The position numbers and the translations under genes were made by a program. Under the pieces are notes generated by a model, which saw nothing but the letters and a program-made list of their open reading frames with translations, did no database searches and was not told the DNA's origin. Below are positions 62,519-64,000 of a stretch of DNA of 64,000 nucleotides, piece after piece. Source of the stretch: Sporobacter sp963663605 (GTDB lineage Bacteria; Bacillota; Clostridia; Oscillospirales; Oscillospiraceae); the NCBI GenBank assembly GCA_963663605.2, contig CAXXVF010000002.1:1922001-1986000 (forward strand), in the 5' to 3' direction. Numbering within the stretch: position 1 is the stretch's first letter; every line of letters begins with the position of its first letter.

Positions 62519-62590
62519 TGACCCGTAGGAGAGTCGAACTCCTGTTTGCGGCGTGAGAGGCCGCCGTCTTGACCACTTGACCAACGGGCC
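62519..62590 (-). tRNA. tRNA-Glu (CUC)
   Basis: Acceptor GGCCCGT/ACGGGTC-A, D arm TTGGTCAAGTGGTCAAGA, anticodon arm GCGGC-CTCTCAC-GCCGC (anticodon CTC), T arm AGGAG-TTCGACT-CTCCT. No encoded CCA. Confidence 0.92.
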
Positions 62591-62751
62591 GTGCGTCGTC
62601 GCAAACTTCGCTTCATTTCTTCCGCCTTACGGCGAAAATCCATTCCGCTTCGTTGCTCCTCCTTTTCGATTCAAACCCGTTTCACTGGGCTTTGAATCGA
62701 GACGCGCGTGGGTTTTAATTACCCATTGGGGTGTATCACACCCCAATGGTG
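62591..62751. other. tRNA spacer with 11-bp hairpin
   Basis: CCATTGGGGTG (62724-62734) and CACACCCCAATGG form a long perfect stem; probably a processing or spacer structure in the rRNA-tRNA precursor. Confidence 0.5.
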
Positions 62752-62827
62752 TGGTACACCTTCAGGGACTCGAACCCTGGACACCCTGATTAAGAGTCAG
62801 GTGCTCTACCAGCTGAGCTAAAGGTGC
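62752..62827 (-). tRNA. tRNA-Lys (CUU)
   Basis: Acceptor GCACCTT/AAGGTGT, D arm TAGCTCAGCTGGTAGAGCA, anticodon arm CCTGA-CTCTTAA-TCAGG (anticodon CTT), T arm CCAGG-GTTCGAGT-CCTG; CCA encoded. Confidence 0.93.
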
Positions 62828-62917
62828 TCATTTACATAACCATATATGCATCTCTGCACCTTCAAAACCGAACAATGACTTCCTGTAACGTCCCTCAAGG
62901 CTTTTGCCTGCATTTTT

Positions 62918-64000
<1,083 letters not shown>

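Overview
The window reads as a chromosomal segment of an anaerobic, low-to-mid-GC Firmicute of class Clostridia. Evidence: strong AGGAGG-type ribosome binding sites and many TTG/GTG starts, clostridial-type tRNA-Glu/tRNA-Lys and an rRNA operon end, a one-piece tmRNA, oxygen-sensitive Fe-S and radical SAM enzymes, a Moco riboswitch and a cobalamin riboswitch. Genus cannot be fixed from sequence reading alone.

Layout. 0.4-5.8 kb (minus): a tight five-gene unit of asparagine synthetase-like amidotransferase, acyl-AMP ligase, PP-loop ATPase, stand-alone acyl carrier protein and hexapeptide acyltransferase, probably making or modifying a small acylated product. 5.9-8.9 kb: a UPF0316-type membrane protein, a cobalamin riboswitch with no recognisable target gene, a methyltransferase and remnants of duplicated DNA. 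8.9-18.6 kb: two divergent operons. Minus: a siderophore/B12/molybdate-type ABC importer with a methyltransferase. Plus: a Moco-type riboswitch and terminator, then NifH-, NifD- and NifK-like proteins and a MoeA-like protein. This is an uncharacterised nitrogenase-like system tied to molybdenum or tungsten. 19.7-25.1 kb (minus): an RNA-repair operon of two WYL regulators, an array of five Y-RNA/tRNA-like RNA elements, the Ro60 homologue Rsr and RtcB ligase.

25.9-34.6 kb (minus): a catabolic operon that fits anaerobic breakdown of acylphloroglucinols or flavonoid A-rings: phloretin/DAPG-hydrolase-like protein, ferredoxin plus fumarate-reductase-like flavoprotein, SDR reductase, 3-hydroxyacyl-CoA-dehydrogenase-like enzyme, metal-dependent cyclase-family hydrolase, BKACE lyase and an MFS carrier, next to a LysR regulator. 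34.7-38.0 kb is a scar region of small HTH and membrane genes, truncated ATPase, integrase and recombinase pieces, and a lipoprotein broken by a stop codon. 38.0-39.5 kb holds ssrA, a cyclophilin and smpB. 41.1-52.4 kb (plus) is a molybdenum hydroxylase locus: MocA-HD, a large aldehyde-oxidoreductase-like enzyme, a flavin/Fe-S electron-transfer protein, a zinc-ribbon protein, a radical SAM protein, a methyltransferase, an AMP ligase and XdhC, matching the Desulfovibrio DVU_1551-1558 gene set. 52.5-62 kb: FAD dehydrogenase, BlaR1/BlaI pair, RNase Z, ECF S component, Amt-PII fusion and a CPA2 antiporter. 62.3-64 kb (minus): 5S, tRNA-Glu, tRNA-Lys and the 3' part of 23S rRNA.

The two strongest candidates for under-described biology are the five-member Y-RNA-like array at 22.39-22.85 kb and the Moco-riboswitch-controlled nitrogenase-like cluster at 13.9-18.6 kb. 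Several short duplications (near 7.7, 8.5, 18.9, 25.4, 35.2 and 36.1 kb) show that the intergenic regions have been reshuffled by now-decayed mobile DNA.
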